Positions 21,926 through 33,699 of a stretch of DNA of 64,000 nt are shown piece by piece. The notes beneath the pieces were generated by a model. That model was not told the origin of the DNA. It did not search any database and worked only from the letters and a program-made list of their open reading frames with translations. Source of the stretch: Neonectria sp. B-13. Lineage: Eukaryota; Ascomycota; Sordariomycetes; Hypocreales; Nectriaceae. The position numbers and the translations under genes are program-made. Position 1 is the stretch's first letter; each line of letters begins with the position of its first letter. The stretch spans positions 124,001-188,000 of the forward strand of contig NOKP01000019.1 of the NCBI GenBank assembly GCA_002682825.1. The letters run 5' to 3'.

Positions 21926-22601
21926 TATCAGAGTAGTGATTACGAGCAGGTTGTGTTACTATGAGGAGCTAGAAGAAAATTGCAAATACTTGGCGAAACG
22001 CCGTCTTACTTTTTGGTCCGGGGTGGAATATTATATCTCCTTGAGAGATTTCTGGTGCGATTTGACTGTGGAAACCTGATCCGTCTGACCTGTGTCAGCC
22101 TTCAGACTAATGAACGCCGCAGGCATGGAGTGGGCTACTATTACCGGGGCAAGCGTGTAAGCTTCGTAAGCCTGCGCAATAGAGGAAACTTGTCGTGGCC
22201 CCCTGAACCTGGAATCACGCATGCAGGATTTGCTTGTAGATGCCAGTTTGAGTCTCGTAAGAATTTGGAGGGAGCCTTACAACACCCATAGCCACCACGG
22301 CCTTAAATCCAGATTCCTCGTCCCCGCATTGGAATCAGCAACGAAATGCAAGAGAGCTCATCTTCTCGTATAACAAGTCCCTTTGCCCTTGTCAATTGAT
22401 CCCCCAAGTTCCACCTTGAGCTTACTCATGGTATGCAATCCCAATTTAGCCGCCCACGTCACAAACGTGCCGTGGTTAGTGACGGCACTGCCATGTCATA
22501 TGTTTGGAGGTCGTGCTGACTGCGCCCAACCATAAATACATTCGCCATGTTGCCTAGTCCCACTCCGTACCCGCTTCCCGTTCTCCCAAAACCCTCTCAC
22601 C
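21926..22601. other. divergent promoter region, no gene seen
   Basis: 676 bp between the starts of the SDR (minus) and the DUF7730 gene (plus). No supported coding frame, repeat or obvious operator. Confidence 0.4.
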
Positions 22602-24077
22602 ATGAAAATAAGCCTGACCCCAGGCACGTTTCTTATCTTCGTATGTCGAGAATTCTGCGACCGCTTCGTCTCCTTGATCACTTTTATCTGGTTACGCATC
22701 ATCCTTTGTACGACTCTACGCCAAGTATTTCGACGCCGCCGAGCCCATCGCGATGGAAGACGACGTGACGATGCCTTACAACAACTATTCCTCGAGTGTA
22801 CAGGGAATGTATCTCGCCACCCTCTTACACGGCCTCCCTCACGCGCCTCTTCTTGGGACTCTCCTAAAGCGAAGGGGGATCTGTTCTTCAGCCGGCTTCC
22901 TCCCAAGGTCCGACGCCATATTCAGACCTTAGCCTTTGGCGAGCAAACAATCCATATGGACTTGCGGTTTCGACGCCCATACACTCTCCCCATGGAGCCA
23001 ACTCTATTGCAGCCGACCCATGCCAAAATACAGTCAGAAAGCCTACCCGATGGTTCCCGAATGGATGGGATGAGGTGGAGGTGGTTCAGCTGTGTGTGCC
23101 ACCGATATTCGCCTCAGGGAACGCGTTTACCGTTGGGTAGGAGGCGTAATCAACCCTGGGGACAATTTCGTGAGCCACATGGCGACCTTTGTCTTATAGG
23201 ATCTGGGTCATGCAATGAGTGGCCCGGTGAGTGGCCGAAAAAATGCCAGATTGGCGTTATGGGGTGGTTGTTATCTTGCCGAAATGCGTGAGTTCTTGAA
23301 GAGATTTCTCATTACTTCATACGTTACAATATTGAGCGGGGTACTTCTATATGACCTAACGAGTCAGGACTGACGTGTTGGAACGACAGTTATACAGAGG
23401 GTATTCGTATTCTATACGGCACTAATACCATTCACATCTCATCACCCGTCCTTATCCGCAGCTTCCAGAACATCATGTCCCAGCGGAGAATTTCCGAGTT
23501 TGCTTCACTGGAAATTTTATGGGACCCAAAACAATTGCCTCTCGTTCTGGGTTTCAGCAATCGCCAGTCTTTCGCCCAGCATTCACCTTACCCATCACCC
23601 ATATTCACGTCACTTACCTACCTGCGCATCTCCTTCAAAACTCTGTTCTATAATCAAATTGACCATGTCACTGGACTTATGTTCCCGTATAGGAGTAAGA
23701 CTGAGCTTGCCGACAGGCTGCAAGGCCACTGTCTTCCCGCCATAGATTGTATCCTTGATCGGATCGTGCCGCGAAGCACAGAAGTCACCATATCTTGCCC
23801 AAGCTGGGACTGGTATGAGTCAATTGTCATCCATCTCGTTGAGGAACAAGGCAGAGGCAAGACGAAGCCCCAAGGCGCGGATATCGGCGGCCTGAGGTGC
23901 TGGAGGGAGATCCCAAGGGACATATCGCCCGAGGGTGGCGATGAAACAATGAGGGCATCCTATGGAGCACTAGAAATGGGGACTAGAGTGGACTGTCTAC
24001 GAGAAGGATACTGGATTCATGTTTCCACCAAAGATACACATATTTACCCAAGTGGCTGTACATTTCAGCGATGCTAG
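22602..24077 (+). CDS. DUF7730 (F-box-like) protein
   Basis: Two exons, 22602-23287 and 23390-24077, separated by a 102-nt intron (donor GTGAGT, acceptor ACGACAG), giving 457 residues. The junction builds LLSCRNAYTEGIRILYGTNT, a tight match to the C-R-x-x-Y-x-E-x-x-x-x-L-Y-x-x-N block of the large fungal DUF7730/F-box-related family. About 100 residues from the start is FFSRLPPKVRRHIQTLAFG, the paired upstream block (L-P-x-E-I-R-x-x-I). Residues 1-40 contain a hydrophobic segment and an Arg-rich stretch; an internal start cannot be excluded. These proteins have no settled biochemical role; many are thought to be F-box adaptors or their derivatives. Family membership is well supported, function is not. 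Confidence 0.75.
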
Positions 24078-24407
24078 TTGTGTATGAGAGTTTCTTCGCT
24101 GGCAATGGGAAAACATAGAGTATGTCTTGAAACACAGAACTCGTACAGACTCAAGAGGAAACGAGATTTACACCGTTGAGATCGGCTTGTCAATCTCCAG
24201 CCCTATATTATATGCGATGTTCCTTAAATGAACTCGGGCTCTTATACTCCACGGCAATACTTCCAAAGGTCACTGGTGATAAGAGGTGGATAGTATCTAC
24301 ACATCATAGTTGAGACATGTTATTTTACTTTTTGTGGAGTGCTCGCTAGAGTAGTGTGATATTTTAGTAGTTACAAGCCATCTTTCTACGAGCATAAGTG
24401 AATGAGC
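24078..24407. other. intergenic, no gene seen
   Basis: 330 bp of AT-leaning DNA downstream of the DUF7730 gene and next to the retroelement relic. No coding frame or repeat recognised. Confidence 0.4.
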
Positions 24408-24790
24408 CTACGAGAAGGGTTTAAACGTGACTCTGTATGCTCTGAATGTTGCTCGGAACAATCTCCCATAGTATGCATTGTTCTTGAAGTTATCTTCTGT
24501 AGAAGTGCAGTGTACAGTGTTATCATTGAAAGCCCATACAAACTTCGAATATGGCCATAGTATACGGTCCATAAATAGTTGCACATAGGCTGGAGAGTTG
24601 CGGAATCTCATTAGGGCAACCTTGGATTATTCCATCCCACGGTGGCTAACCACTGTTAATCGATCACGATGCTTCCGCCATATCAGGGATTGGTGGAAGA
24701 AGCTCCGAACATTGATCACCGCAATTCGTTTCTTGCCGCACAACTTCGCGATGACATCTCCTTGGACCAGCCTCCAGCCCGTCCGACGAG
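24408..24790 (-). mobile_element. decayed Ty3/gypsy-type reverse transcriptase fragment
   Basis: The minus strand reads one frame for about 125 codons with a TAA at 24627-24629. The order of blocks is that of fungal gypsy reverse transcriptases: DVIAKLCGKKRIAVI, a FFHQ block, RLTVVSHRG, then after the stop RFRNSPAYVQLFMDRIL and a degraded catalytic segment where the usual Y-V-D-D is replaced by FNDN. Both catalytic aspartates are not intact and no gag, protease, integrase or LTR can be seen in the flanks, so the element is dead and truncated. Surrounding sequence is AT-rich, which fits RIP-type mutation, though I have not counted dinucleotides. Confidence 0.75.
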
Positions 24791-27481
24791 GGCGGTAATC
24801 CTACCACGCAGGAAATTTCCATTGCTACCGCGGGCAACTACGTGTAGGACCGCTATGACACCAACCTCACCGAGGGGAACGCCTGAGCTCCTCCGAGATC
24901 ATCGACGACTCAGTGATACCAACCTGACCTGGATGGAGCAGAAGAACAAATGAGGCTGGGCAAAGTTGCCTGTGTGACAGAAGAAAACAGGACGGAAGTT
25001 CTACGGCAATAGGGTATTTATGTTTGCTTTAATTGCTATAACTACCTTAGGATTTTGATAGTGAAACTTCTGTCTTTACCTTATCTCTTTCGTTATATAT
25101 CCTGGATCGCTCAAGCACTAAGGGCAGTGCTCTTCTTTTTTTTTCTTCCTAGGGCAATTGTTACAGAAAGGCCCTGGAATACCTGGCCGGAAGTCTTTAG
25201 GACTTCCCGGCTGGATGTTCACTGGGAAATCCTATGGAGTTAGGGATGATGCTGGTGAGGATTTGTTTGATCTACCAAATTTAATACTAAAGCAATAAGG
25301 GATATGTATGTTATTAGCTAGGTGATTGGTAGTACTTTGTCTGTGTTTTATTTTGGTTTGGATTTTGTAAAGTAATTAACATTGGCAAAATATAAATGTG
25401 AGCATGCTCATTCACAATATCCGTGTTATCTATATCCACTTCCTTATGAGGGCTATTACGACAGGTGTGACTGGAGCTGCCCTTCTTAGTATTATGTACA
25501 TTTGCAAGTCATCGAAACCGGAGCCGTAAAGCACGTGGGTTGCTCTCATCTCCTATGTCTGTGATGTACGGGTGCAGTGGCCCAAATGAGTATCTGGATG
25601 GATTCTCCGGGGTTCAATCATACCTTGTAATTGAATTCACGGACTTATTAAATATCGGGGATACCTTGACATGTGATGGAGCCATGGGTGCCGTACCTGC
25701 GTGAGGATGTTGCATTTGCCCTGGAGGCCAAGACGCCAAGTCTTTGCCCAGACTTTGAGCCTCACAAAGCCAAGGCTTGGCTTTGAACGACAACCGCATC
25801 TCTCATGAGGGGAGTGGTGGTGAGGCGGGTTCAGTTTGGAGTCTTTAGCAGACAGCCTGGCCAATACTTCTTCTACCTAGGGGGTCTGTAGTGATCCGGG
25901 CGAGATGCAAATGGGCATTGATGTTGTGCAAATGAGTTTCCTATAGCGACTACTCCGGCAATTGAATCAGAATCGAAAGACTGGCCTGCATCAACCATCA
26001 TCCTCTTAATTGTTAGCAGCATGGAAAAAGAGTATATCCTCCAAGTTTCAGAAATCTGCCAGAGAAATGCTAGGTGTAGTTATTAACCGACCGTATACAT
26101 AATAGAAAAACTACCTATATCAATAAACCAAACAGAAAGAAGCACTCCAGAATGCAAGGGTATCGCAACTTGATGATCAGCAAGTTGATCCATCAATTTG
26201 CAAACTAAAGTGGCCACCCTCTTGCACCGGTTAGTTTCAAGTACAATATATTTGCCTTTGACATGGCGCTTGCTACTGACGCTTATAGGCGACTTACTCA
26301 ACTCAACTTTGAGTCCGGCACAGGCCGCTTGTCGTGGCCACGGGAACTTCGGGAGTAGACTAGTGGAGGGACACCAGTCCTTGTAATGAATGGCTGGTTA
26401 GCATGCCGATCGAGTGCCGCGGGGAGCACTGCCGGTCACTGTAATTTGGTAAAATAAAAGGCACAGGCCTCTATTAATACTCAAGAAGGTTCAGGAATTA
26501 GTTCACGATGTTCTGTCAAGCCAAGAAAGCCCGCCTGCATCCGTTGAGTCGAGTGAATGGGGGCCAGGTCATTACATGTGGCCAATGTTCAATGGCATCC
26601 TGAGAGCAATTTTGAATGATCCGACGAGGCGAGCCACCAGTAGTCTCCCTTGGGGCATTCCTATTCCAAGCACGTCATGCTGACACCAGTTTCAGCGCGG
26701 CAGCGTGGGTGGCAAGTGTCAAACCGCCCAGGGAGGCAAAAGAAAACAAGGTATAGTTAAGCTTATTACGAAAGAATCAAGCTTAATTACTGCTAGTTCA
26801 GTCTGTTGGCTGTTGACTCCGCGTGGATTCCAATCCACGTCTGTTCATCATTGGTGCCGATACGAAAGCAGGTCGAAAATGACCTATTGCGTGACCAGAG
26901 GCACCGATTGCGTTGCCCAAACCTGGCAGCTTATTTCCGGCCGGTGCAACCCACCTTGCGCCACTCCTCACTCGATGCGGCGAGCCTCGCAAGCGGCGAT
27001 CACGGCCCTCATCTGTCGAGAATGTATGATTAACATGTCCGCCAGCTCCTCAAGACCTTCATGCGACGGTTGATATCATCTTCTATTGTATTCCAATATG
27101 AGGATGGGAAACTAGATGCCACGTCTCCTGCGTTATTCCCACTGGTTCAGGGCAGTCTTCGGGAATTTCCTTGGCATGGATCACACCATCTGCAGCTAGG
27201 CTAATTAAGTCTCAAGATCGACGATGCCACCTCCATCGCAGCATGAAGTATTCGTAAGAGCTGGCCAGCCATCCCAGCTGCCAAGATCCAGTCGACATGT
27301 TGCATTCTGCTAGCCTCTTGAACCATTCGACCCCGGTGACGTGCTCGTACACATTTGAATTAGTTGCCGGTTGATCGCTCCCATGATTGATTGGGGAGCC
27401 GCGCATTCTCGCGGACCGTCGGCGATGCCTGAACGGCGCAACCACCACAGGGGATGTAAGCAACCTACCCAGTCTGGATGT

Positions 27482-27518
27482 CTTGGCTGTCTTGGCTGGC
27501 TTGGCTGGCTTGGCCAAG
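27482..27518. repeat. 9-bp tandem repeat, about four units
   Basis: Four head-to-tail copies of a 9-bp unit, approximately CTTGGCTGK, ending TTGGCCAAG, lie about 50 bp before the TATA box of the amino-acid permease. The last unit turns into the palindrome CTTGGCCAAG. Confidence 0.75.
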
Positions 27519-27568
27519 TGGGGGGAGGAGCAGGAATGGGCACATCATAGGCGACGACGCCCTCTGAA

Positions 27569-27576
27569 TATATAAA
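27569..27576 (+). promoter_or_regulatory. TATA box of the amino-acid permease gene
   Basis: TATATAAA, 160 bp before the start codon at 27736, followed by a pyrimidine-rich stretch. Confidence 0.5.
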
Positions 27577-27735
27577 GTTCAATTCCCCGTGTCAATTTGC
27601 GGCTTCACACCAGCTTCGTTGCTTTCCTCTACTCTCCCGTTCCACATTCCGCCCTTTGAAGGCAAGCCTACGACTTTCTATCATAGTTGAACGTGGGGAA
27701 AACTCTTCTACTCATCAGTGTTGTCACAACTTACC

Positions 27736-29377
27736 ATGGTGTCACAACTCAAAACCTCCGACTCCGGTCTCGATCCAGAGGTCGCGGAGCCACCTAAGCG
27801 CTCGCCTTGGCTTGCGTCAGCGTTCGGAGGCAACAAGGTCGTCATTGGCCCACGGATTGAGCCAGTGGCGGAGCATTTGATTGCCGACGTCGACGATGGT
27901 GACACCACCGCTATCGATATTGTGGACAAGCAGCTCGCCTCGGAGCAGGGCAACGGCATCCAGTACCGAACATGCTCCTGGCAGAAGACTGCCGGGTTGC
28001 TGTTCAGCGAGTACATTGTGCTCTCCATTATGAGCTTCCCGTGGTCGTACAGCCTACTCGGCCTCGTCCCCGGGCTGATTCTTACGGCAGTGGTCGCCGG
28101 TCTCGTCCTGTATACCAGCTTGGTTCTGTGGGAGTTTTGCTTGCGCCATCCCGAAGTTCGAGACGTTTGCGATGTTGGCCAGATGTTGTGGTGGAACAAG
28201 AAGTGGGCGTGGTGGTGGACGGCCATCATGTTCGTTCTCAACAACACTTTTATCCAGGCACTTCACGTGCTCGTCGGCGCGATATACATGAACACCATGA
28301 CAGAAGCCGACACGATCCACGCCTGTCGCACCGTCGCTTTTGCCGCCATCGTCACTATCATCAGCTGGCTAGGCTCACTGCCGCGCACATTCAACATGCT
28401 GTCGAAGCTGGGCTTTGGATCCGCCTTCTTTACCTTCCTGTCGGTATTTTTGGCCACGGCGTTTGCTGGTGCCCAGGGAAAACCCGCTGGGTATCCTTCG
28501 GCCGGTGAGCCCATTATTTCAATCTGGACTCCCAAAACCACAACCCTGGTGACGGGTATGTCGGCGTTCATGAACATGAGCTACACGTTCATCGGCCAAA
28601 CCACGATCCCCAGCTTCATCGCTGAGATGCGTGACCCACGGTAAGCTTACTAGTTGAAACCGAAACTATGCGTCTGACCTAGGACTAATTCTCTCTAGTG
28701 ACTTCCCAAAAGCATTGTGGGCATGCACAATTGCTGAAATCATCACCTTCAGTGTTGTCGGCTCCGTCATCTACGCATACACCGGGAACCAGTACATGGT
28801 TGCCCCTGCCTTTGGCATTTTAACCGACACCTACAAGAAGGTCTCGTACTCATTCATGGTGCCGACTATTATCTTTGTTGGGTGCCTTTATGCCTCCGTC
28901 ACCAGCAGATTCATCTTTTTCCGCATGTTTAACGATTCACGACACGTCACTGAGCACACGGTAAAGGGCTGGTTCTGGTGGAGCGCTGTCTTGATGACGA
29001 GTTGGATCTTTTCCTTCATTATCGCTGAAGTCATTCCCTTCTTTTCGTCATGTAAGTTGTGTGCAGCGCCCTGATATTCAATTCCCACTGCTAACGTCTT
29101 TCTAGTATTGTCTGTCATGTCCTCACTGTTCAATTGCTGGTTTGGGTTCATCTTCTGGGGTCTTGCCTACTTCCGCATGCGAAACGCCGATTTGAAAATC
29201 GGAAGGAAGAGACAGCCCATCCTCGACGCTCTGTCTGTTGTTCTGAATGTGGTCATTATCCTCACGGGCTTCTTATATCTTACATTAGGCACCTATGTGA
29301 GTGTGCAGGGTATTATCGACCAATTTGAAGCTGGAGGTGTGGGTGGAGTCTTCACATGCAAGAGTAACGGCCTTTGA
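27736..29377 (+). CDS. AAAP-family amino-acid permease, Mtr-like
   Basis: Three exons, 27736-28640, 28699-29051 and 29106-29377, with introns of 58 and 54 nt (GTAAGC, GTAAGT donors) and matching phases, giving 509 residues. A hydrophilic N terminus of about 80 residues ends with CSWQKTAGLLFSEYIVL, after which about eleven membrane segments can be seen. The pattern (SWLGSLPRTFNMLSKLG; SYTFIGQTTIPSFIAEM across the first junction) matches fungal Mtr-type neutral and aromatic amino-acid permeases of the Aa_trans family, which couple uptake to protons at the plasma membrane. A TATA box and a tandem repeat lie upstream. No gene next to it suggests a pathway. Substrate class is inferred from family only. 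Confidence 0.88.
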
Positions 29378-32300
29378 TAAAATGGCGGGTTTGTCGATAT
29401 AGAATAAAGTAGAAATTCTAGCACGTATTTTCTTGATATTTTTGAAATCTCAATAACTGAGGAACTAGAATTAAACGACTGACAGGCTTCCCACCCTAGA
29501 CTCTCAATGCAGCATTAAAAGGGGTATGCAAAAGCCTTCTATTTAGGACACTTTCATATGGGACTAAATTGTTAAAAATGCCTTTCTTAGTCCCTTTGTG
29601 ACACTCCTGTATTTCCAGCTTTGTAATGATATAATTTATCCAAGATGGGCTGGCGAGGAAGTCAATCAATGAAGGAGCTTAACCAATTGGCAGAACTAGT
29701 TCGATAATTGGAGGATTCGAATAAGTATGGCTTGGCCATTTCAGAGTTGATAGAACTGGGAGGCCTCACAGCACCGATTGCTCCATCGTCTTCGGACCCC
29801 TAGGGAGAATGTTGGTTTGGGACCAGGACTATTGCTGTCTTATCATCCGCCGTTGCGTCTTTCGCTTTGTACTAGGGTAGCTACCATGCCGCGGAGCTCA
29901 TTACTCCCTGATTATTGACCGCAATTTGAAGAAAAAGCCTTATACGTAGTAGACCAGGAAAATTCTAGGCGCCAACCATAGGATAGAGCATCACATTTCA
30001 AGGAACAAGTATGGAAAGGACCGTTATAATAGAGAATATAGTAGAAATATAGACAATCAGCGACTGATGGAAAAGATATGCCATGTAGACGATAGACCTA
30101 ATAATGATCAAGCTTATTGAAGATGTGCATGGCCTTGTCTAGGCCTGTAAGCTGGGAGAGGGTGGGCTCATAGTGGTGAGTCTTAATATCTAGTAAGTGT
30201 GCATTCTCAACTTGGCGGGCTAAGGGTGAAATATCAACATAAAGGACAACCGAAATAAAGCAGATTGGAAGTTAGGCGGAGATTGTTATCATGTTTAGGT
30301 CTCCAGCAAATTCTGGATAGGCAATGGCACGCGCAGTGCATGTCCATATAACTATTGCTCAACTCTCCTCACAGATGTCTGATCGTATGGAGTTAAAATA
30401 ATGGAGAGCAGACCCCAACCATCTGACCAGATCGGCTTCTTCATCAGCCTTGACTACTTTCTTTAAAGACTCCTTGATTGCATTTGGAAGTCAAGCATCG
30501 CGTGTGAGCTCTACAATATCTTACAGTGCTTCAATGCGAACGTCTTCCCTCCTCTTGACATCTCACTTGATCCCTGATAGGCCACGGAGCGACAACGTCA
30601 GTCCATCCCACCTCTTTCAACGCTGCCGTTCCATTTTAGCTTTATTTAAACCATTCATTACATGTTTTCAGCCTGGCTTTCAGTCCAAATCATTTATACA
30701 AGAACACCCTGGTCTGACCAACGCCACTACGGAAGGCTGTGTACGTAATAGCAAGAGTCCTAATTATTTCATGGAAGGGGTCAATACGAATACTCGCACA
30801 GCCAACGTGGGGCAAAAAGATTGGCCAAACCGTAATTGCCCTAAGCCTCAATTTCCGACTGCGGGCGGGGGATGGGACGGCGGGGCGGGAACTGGATCGT
30901 ACAGTGCGAAATCGATAACCGATGTTCCCTCGAGGATGTATTGTGCGTTGGCTCTAGATGCGAGGATACAGTGAGGCACAGCTCCGGGCTTGCATGGTTT
31001 AATGACAGCTCCTGCAAAGGAATTTATTCCGCAGTTGAACAACTCAAGCGACCGCAATCGGGGTTACTTGGTTATGGATCCTTTAGGCGGACAACAAATG
31101 AACATTGGTATTAAGTAAATACGCATAAGTCCTTGAGTATTTGCCATGAATCATTGATGAAGGTTGCACGGAGACGACTGCGTCGAGGCAAGGCAGAGAC
31201 AAGGAGGCATGTGACACCCATTTTGCACCGCGGCTGATCGGAGAGATCTGGGTTGGCTTACGACGGAGCTTGAATTGAAACAACTCATTAACGAGCCATT
31301 CCACTTCGAACGTCAGCCAGTGATCAGGGATTGTCCCCGGTCAGCTTACCATGGCCCTAAACAAATCCGCTAAGACCCAACCGCATATCTCGGGCTGTCG
31401 CCGCTCCGCGGCTTACTCAAGGCAAATTTGCTCAGGAGCGGGCGGGTGTGTGCTGTTCCTGTTGGTAGCATATACGGAGTAATGCGGGGGCGTCGTGCCT
31501 TAATGCATCGCTGCAGTTGACACTGATTGGTTTGCTTTCCTTGATCCCTGATCAGCAAGGATTTGCTTTAAAATTTGACCCTGGACAACCCCGTCGAGGT
31601 TGGTCTTGCCTGATTTCTGGCTGCTTGAATCCTCAGTCCAGATCACCAGGTCCTGTGCCCATTCCACTTTTAGCTCGTGTCACGGAACACGGCACGGAGC
31701 ACAGCGCACTTCCAACACAAATTGGCCCTTTGAGTATCGTAAGGCAACACTTAGGTCACGAGCAAGGATTTGATCCAAACCAGAAGGTAACAATTGAAAG
31801 GTAGATTAGACCTCACACAAATTTATGTGGCAATACAAGTCCTCACACTTCTTGGATCGACATAGAGATACATTGAACTCAGCAGTGATTGCTATTTCTG
31901 CTGCTAATTTGCAACATCAGCGGCTGCTCAACGTTACTGCATGTATCTTTACTACGGAAGTGTTGCCTTACGACACTCAAAGGGATAGGGTACTTGCTGA
32001 GCACATTTCTGGAGACCTCATCCGGATTGGTGCTTGGCGTCCAGGTTGTGGCAAAGCCACAGGAGCTGAGCCCGCGGATCGCCTTCCGTACCATTGCTCC
32101 GCCTCTGCAAAAGGAATGTTTCGACCCTGTCCTCAGATTGGCGGGGCCGTCCCGCCATGCTTAGCTCGTACTTGTATGGTATTACAGATGGAGAGCCTGA
32201 AGCCAGCGTTGGGTTTGACCGAAAATATCGTATTGATCACTGGTCGCATTCGATGAGTTGCTATTCATTGACACTACCATCTCACGCGTGATCGTTTGCT

Positions 32301-32944
32301 GCATTGTCACCATCAGCATTCATCGCCGACTCCTTCTATATTGTTGCGGGGTCTGAAATTCGCCAGCGCAACGTTGCTCCTATCCCTACCGCCTCGTCAC
32401 GGGCTCTTGTGCTATCTGGAAGAAGATCCCTGTTGCGGTGGTTTCTCTTACTTTGCCCTTTTACCTGGGTCTTTCGAAATGTTTGCTGTTGCCTCTATGG
32501 CTACACTGCCGACGTTTTCAATTGGCTCGTTGCCTTGCCTGCCGGATATCGCGCCCTGCAATCCTTCGGAAATATGCCGTCTGCGTCGCTAAGAATCCCC
32601 TGGACAATGGCTGCATATTCTGACTTGACCATCGCACGTTGAATATGCATGTTGGTCGACGTCGTCGAAACTGAACCTCTCATTCTGGGTTAGTACATGG
32701 AATCTTTGGAGACCAGACTCCATGCTTCGCCGCTCTTGGCGCAGCTCTTGCACATCGGTCTCACATGTAGTCAAGATCAGAATAACGGGCCGACCAGTCT
32801 GAGAAATTTTTGATATCGCATGACAATGTCTATATAAGATGTCTGCTGGCTCCTACTTTTCATAACCCCCCATCAACATCTCGCACTTCACACCACCTTG
32901 TCATCCTAAGCAATCCATTTTTCAACATCAATCAATCCTCCACC
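29378..32944. other. 3.6-kb gene-poor region
   Basis: No supported gene. Frames at 30450-30974, 31825-32256 (plus) and about 30113-30270 (minus) are open but lack recognisable domains, plausible introns or consistent composition. The sequence looks like old, decayed DNA. The right end is the promoter of the secreted cysteine-rich protein gene. Confidence 0.4.
32831..32838 (+). promoter_or_regulatory. TATA box of the small secreted protein gene
   Basis: TATATAAG, 114 bp upstream of the start codon at 32945, followed by CT-rich sequence and a CACC just before the ATG. Confidence 0.55.
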
Positions 32945-33303
32945 ATGGTTAAGCTGGCTTGTCTTTCCGTTGCTGCTCTCGCAATCTTTGCTCCTATCGC
33001 TGAAGCAAAGAACTGCAAGAAGGGCCTCAACTACTGTGGTTACGTTCTCCTGAGGAGGGGTAAGAGCTATCTCCCGGATTGCTGAATCAATCTACCACAT
33101 CGTAGGCGCATGCTTATGATACTATAGGAAACTACTACAACCAGATCAGCGCCGAACTCTCGGCTAACGGGCAGTCGACTGATGCCAACCACATCAACAA
33201 CTCTTTGTTCAACTGTATTGGTGGCAGCAACGGCGATATTGACTTTAAGAAGTACTGTGGCACCTGCAATGATGGTGGAGATGGCAAGAGTGACTACTGC
33301 TGA
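32945..33303 (+). CDS. small secreted cysteine-rich protein, effector-like
   Basis: Two exons, 32945-33059 and 33128-33303, around a 68-nt phase-1 intron (GTAAGA donor), giving 96 residues. Residues 1-21 are a clear signal peptide ending AEA. The mature part of about 75 residues has six cysteines (24, 31, 68, 82, 85, 96), an even number suited to three disulfides, with KGLNYCGY near the N terminus and KYCGTC and SDYC near the end. It resembles a recurrent family of small secreted proteins in plant- and insect-associated ascomycetes; no enzymatic motif is present. Gene-poor surroundings, a good TATA box and small size fit an effector or antimicrobial role, which is inference. It sits at the border of a run of pseudogenes. 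Confidence 0.85.
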
Positions 33304-33438
33304 ATTAGACTAAGGATGTCTAAATCTTAGATAGTGCCTTGTGGTATCAATTTGCAAGAATATACTAGGGCACCTTTTGACAAGTAGAAGGGCTTAGTTT
33401 ACTAGCTAGTACTCAATCATCAGGTCGACTTTCACACT

Positions 33439-33594
33439 CTACAGTGCCTTCCTTTCATGTCTCCTTCCTATCGTAAAGGTGATCCAGAACCAGCCAAACT
33501 GTTCGGATAGATACACACCATCAGGGGCAATCAAAACGCCGTTCTTGGCACATGTTTCGGCGAAACCGAGCTCGAGTTTCTTGCAAATATCAAC
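33439..33594 (-). pseudogene. C-terminal fragment of an ACC-synthase-like aminotransferase
   Basis: About 50 residues on the minus strand end at a stop at 33439-33441. The stretch NGVLIAPDG, then SEQFGWFWITF, matches the last conserved block of class I/II aminotransferases of the 1-aminocyclopropane-1-carboxylate synthase type, usually V-x-x-A-P-G-E and GWFRITF. The Arg that binds the substrate carboxylate in that block is Trp here. No PLP-lysine region is found nearby, so only the tail survives and it could not be active. Confidence 0.55.
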
Positions 33595-33699
33595 CTTGGG
33601 TGATGTATCTCCTAATGCGGTGTGACCAGACTCTTGGTGCGAAGGTTGACGCATCAGTGAGTGGCGAAAGTCTACCCAGATAACAGACCGGCATTTCTT

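Larger units (their letters stand above)
24791..27735. other. gene-poor AT-rich stretch
   Basis: Nearly 3 kb without a supported gene. It may include further parts of the decayed retroelement that are no longer readable. The right end holds the promoter of the amino-acid permease, including a 9-bp tandem repeat and a TATA box listed separately. Confidence 0.4.

Noticed and set aside
30113..30270. About 50 open minus-strand codons with protein-like composition
   Set aside because: Too short, no start codon in good context and no neighbouring exons.
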